Source: Zobellia roscoffensis (GTDB lineage: Bacteria > Bacteroidota > Bacteroidia > Flavobacteriales > Flavobacteriaceae). Taken from it: DNA of 64,000 nt. The position numbers and the translations under genes are program-made. Shown piece by piece: positions 62,862 through 64,000 of the stretch. Where the stretch lies: assembly GCF_015330165.1 (NCBI RefSeq), contig NZ_JADDXT010000002.1, positions 2,631,646 to 2,695,645 on the forward strand, given 5' to 3'. The stretch's first letter is position 1. Each line of letters starts with the position of its first letter. Under the pieces are notes generated by a model. That model had not been told where the DNA came from and made no database searches. It saw only the letters and a program-made list of their open reading frames with translations.

Positions 62862-63887
62862 ATGCAAACACCGGAAAATCAAGAATTGAACGATGATGAG
62901 CTTTTTGAACATCATCGTGTTATAGCTTCAAAGGGGCAAGTGCCATTAAGAGTGGATAAATTCTTAATGAACTTTATAGAATACGCTACCCGAAATAAAA
63001 TTCAGCAATCTGCTAAGAATGGGCATATTTGGGTAAACGGCACTATTGTAAAACAGAACTATAAGGTAAAGCCTAACGATGAGGTAAAGGTATTGTTTGA
63101 GCACCCTCCCCATGAGTTTCTATTGGTTCCGGAAGATATACCCATAGATGTTGTTTATGAGGATGATGTGCTGTTGGTAGTCAATAAGCCTGCAGGTATG
63201 GTGGTGCATCCTGGTCACGGAAACTATTCTGGGACCCTTATTAATGCACTTTTGCACCATGTTAAGGATTTACCGGCAAACAGTAATGAACGTCCTGGTC
63301 TTGTGCATCGTATTGATAAAGACACTTCAGGACTTTTGGTAGTGGCCAAAACAGAGGCGGCCATGACACACCTTGCCAAACAATTCTTTGATAAAACTTC
63401 TGAACGGGAATATGTTGCTCTAGTTTGGGGGAATGTACAAGATGATGAGGGTACTATAGAAGGAAATGTAGCAAGAAATCCCAAAAACCGTTTGCAGATG
63501 CATGTCTTTCCTGAAGGAGATGAAGGTAAGGAAGCGGTTACGCATTATTCCGTTATGGAGCGATTGGGTTATGTAACTTTGGTTTCCTGCAAATTAGAGA
63601 CCGGTCGTACCCACCAGATCAGGGTTCACATGAAATATATTGGCCATACACTTTTTAATGATGAGCGTTATGGTGGTGATAAAATTTTAAAGGGAACAAC
63701 ATTTACCAAGTATAAACAGTTTGTAGATAATGCTTTTAAGGTATTGCCCCGGCAGGCTCTACATGCAAAAACGTTGGGTTTTGTGCACCCTGTAACCGGA
63801 GAAATGATGCGTTTTGATTCTGAAATTCCACAGGACATGTTAGACTGTATTGAAAAATGGCGACATTATTCACAGCACAGTAACTAA
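62862..63887 (+). CDS. RluA family 23S rRNA pseudouridine synthase (RluD-like)
   Basis: 341 residues. An S4 RNA-binding domain (about 28-90, LRVDKFLMNFIEYATRNKIQ) precedes the catalytic domain. The catalytic Asp is in HRIDKDTSGLLVVAK, with NKPAGMVVHPGHGN and ETGRTHQIRVHMKYIGH as conserved loops. The enzyme converts uridine to pseudouridine in rRNA; the site resembles RluD's helix 69 targets but cannot be confirmed. It is coupled to the PASTA gene with a 3 bp gap. Confidence 0.92.
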   Translation: MQTPENQELNDDELFEHHRVIASKGQVPLRVDKFLMNFIEYATRNKIQQSAKNGHIWVNGTIVKQNYKVKPNDEVKVLFEHPPHEFLLVPEDIPIDVVYEDDVLLVVNKPAGMVVHPGHGNYSGTLINALLHHVKDLPANSNERPGLVHRIDKDTSGLLVVAKTEAAMTHLAKQFFDKTSEREYVALVWGNVQDDEGTIEGNVARNPKNRLQMHVFPEGDEGKEAVTHYSVMERLGYVTLVSCKLETGRTHQIRVHMKYIGHTLFNDERYGGDKILKGTTFTKYKQFVDNAFKVLPRQALHAKTLGFVHPVTGEMMRFDSEIPQDMLDCIEKWRHYSQHSN

Positions 63888-63899
63888 GTTATAAATAAC

Positions 63900-63917
63900 A
63901 TTGATACTCATATCAAT
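63900..63917. repeat. Short inverted repeat after the pseudouridine synthase gene
   Basis: ATTGATA and TATCAAT flank CTCA, 13 bp past the stop. AT-rich with no clear T-run, so either a weak terminator or a regulatory site for the next gene. The last bases of the window (ATGAAG at 63995) may begin that gene. Confidence 0.3.
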
Positions 63918-64000
63918 AACTCTTTTCTTATGCCATAGGTTATATTGATAATCATCAGTATTTTTACCTGAAGTTTTTCAAAATAGACACTAGTATGAAG

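Noticed and set aside
63995..64000. Start of a further gene at the window edge
   Set aside because: ATGAAG is compatible with a signal-peptide gene, but two codons are not enough to call it.

Overview
The window looks like chromosomal DNA from a marine-type member of the Flavobacteriaceae (Bacteroidota). Support comes from the gene content: two proteins with gliding-type (type B) type IX secretion C-termini, a PorP/SprF-like membrane protein, a DUF6702 + M1 peptidase cluster, and a split kynurenine pathway. The order rsfS-ftsH-LUD-cdsA-psd-acbp, AT-rich intergenic DNA and repeated TAnnTTTG-type -7 boxes fit as well. The genus cannot be fixed from sequence alone. I see no tRNA, rRNA, CRISPR array, insertion sequence or prophage core genes.

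Region 1-11 kb (all minus strand) is a surface-fibre locus. A very large repeat protein starts at 5379 and is still open at base 1. It has at least 39 copies of an acidic D-x-x-Q-N-E module, built from 342, 54 and 33 bp pieces. Before it lies a two-gene unit: a 1352-residue fibre-like protein (6980-11038) with the same N-terminal head, then a type IX substrate (5793-6944) closed by a strong terminator.

Region 11-16 kb (plus strand) carries two overlapping stand-alone carboxypeptidase-regulatory-like proteins, a DUF6702 protein, an M1 metallopeptidase, TatA and a PAP2 phosphatase. Region 16-28.6 kb holds an O-methyltransferase, a GNAT enzyme, kynureninase, an astacin-like lipoprotein, an MFS transporter, a DUF6503-like lipoprotein, a PorP/SprF-like protein with its large type IX partner, ClpP and kynurenine 3-monooxygenase. 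Kynureninase and the monooxygenase are consecutive steps of tryptophan breakdown towards quinolinate/NAD, about 9 kb apart.

Region 28.6-45 kb is mostly housekeeping: a coiled-coil zinc-ribbon relative with no cysteines, a Nif3-like protein, LpxK, a TPR hybrid histidine kinase overlapping GAPDH, LipA, two ECF sigma factors (one with its anti-sigma), MurB, an aminotransferase, a PDZ/aspartyl-protease protein with a suspicious homopolymer at its start, a DUF1573 protein and ValS. Region 45-49 kb is more accessory: a TetR regulator flanked by matching palindromes, an unrecognised secreted protein, a sterol-desaturase-family membrane enzyme and a creatininase-family protein.

Region 49-64 kb returns to core genes: the rsfS-ftsH-LUD-cdsA-psd-acbp operon, BirA, a SRPBCC protein, PyrE facing a NUDIX hydrolase, an M14 carboxypeptidase-like lipoprotein, a PAS histidine kinase overlapping its response regulator, CoaD, Ddl, a PASTA protein and an RluA-family pseudouridine synthase. 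Four convergent gene pairs abut or overlap at their stop codons. No previously undescribed defence or mobile system is evident; the modular fibre locus is the most unusual element.
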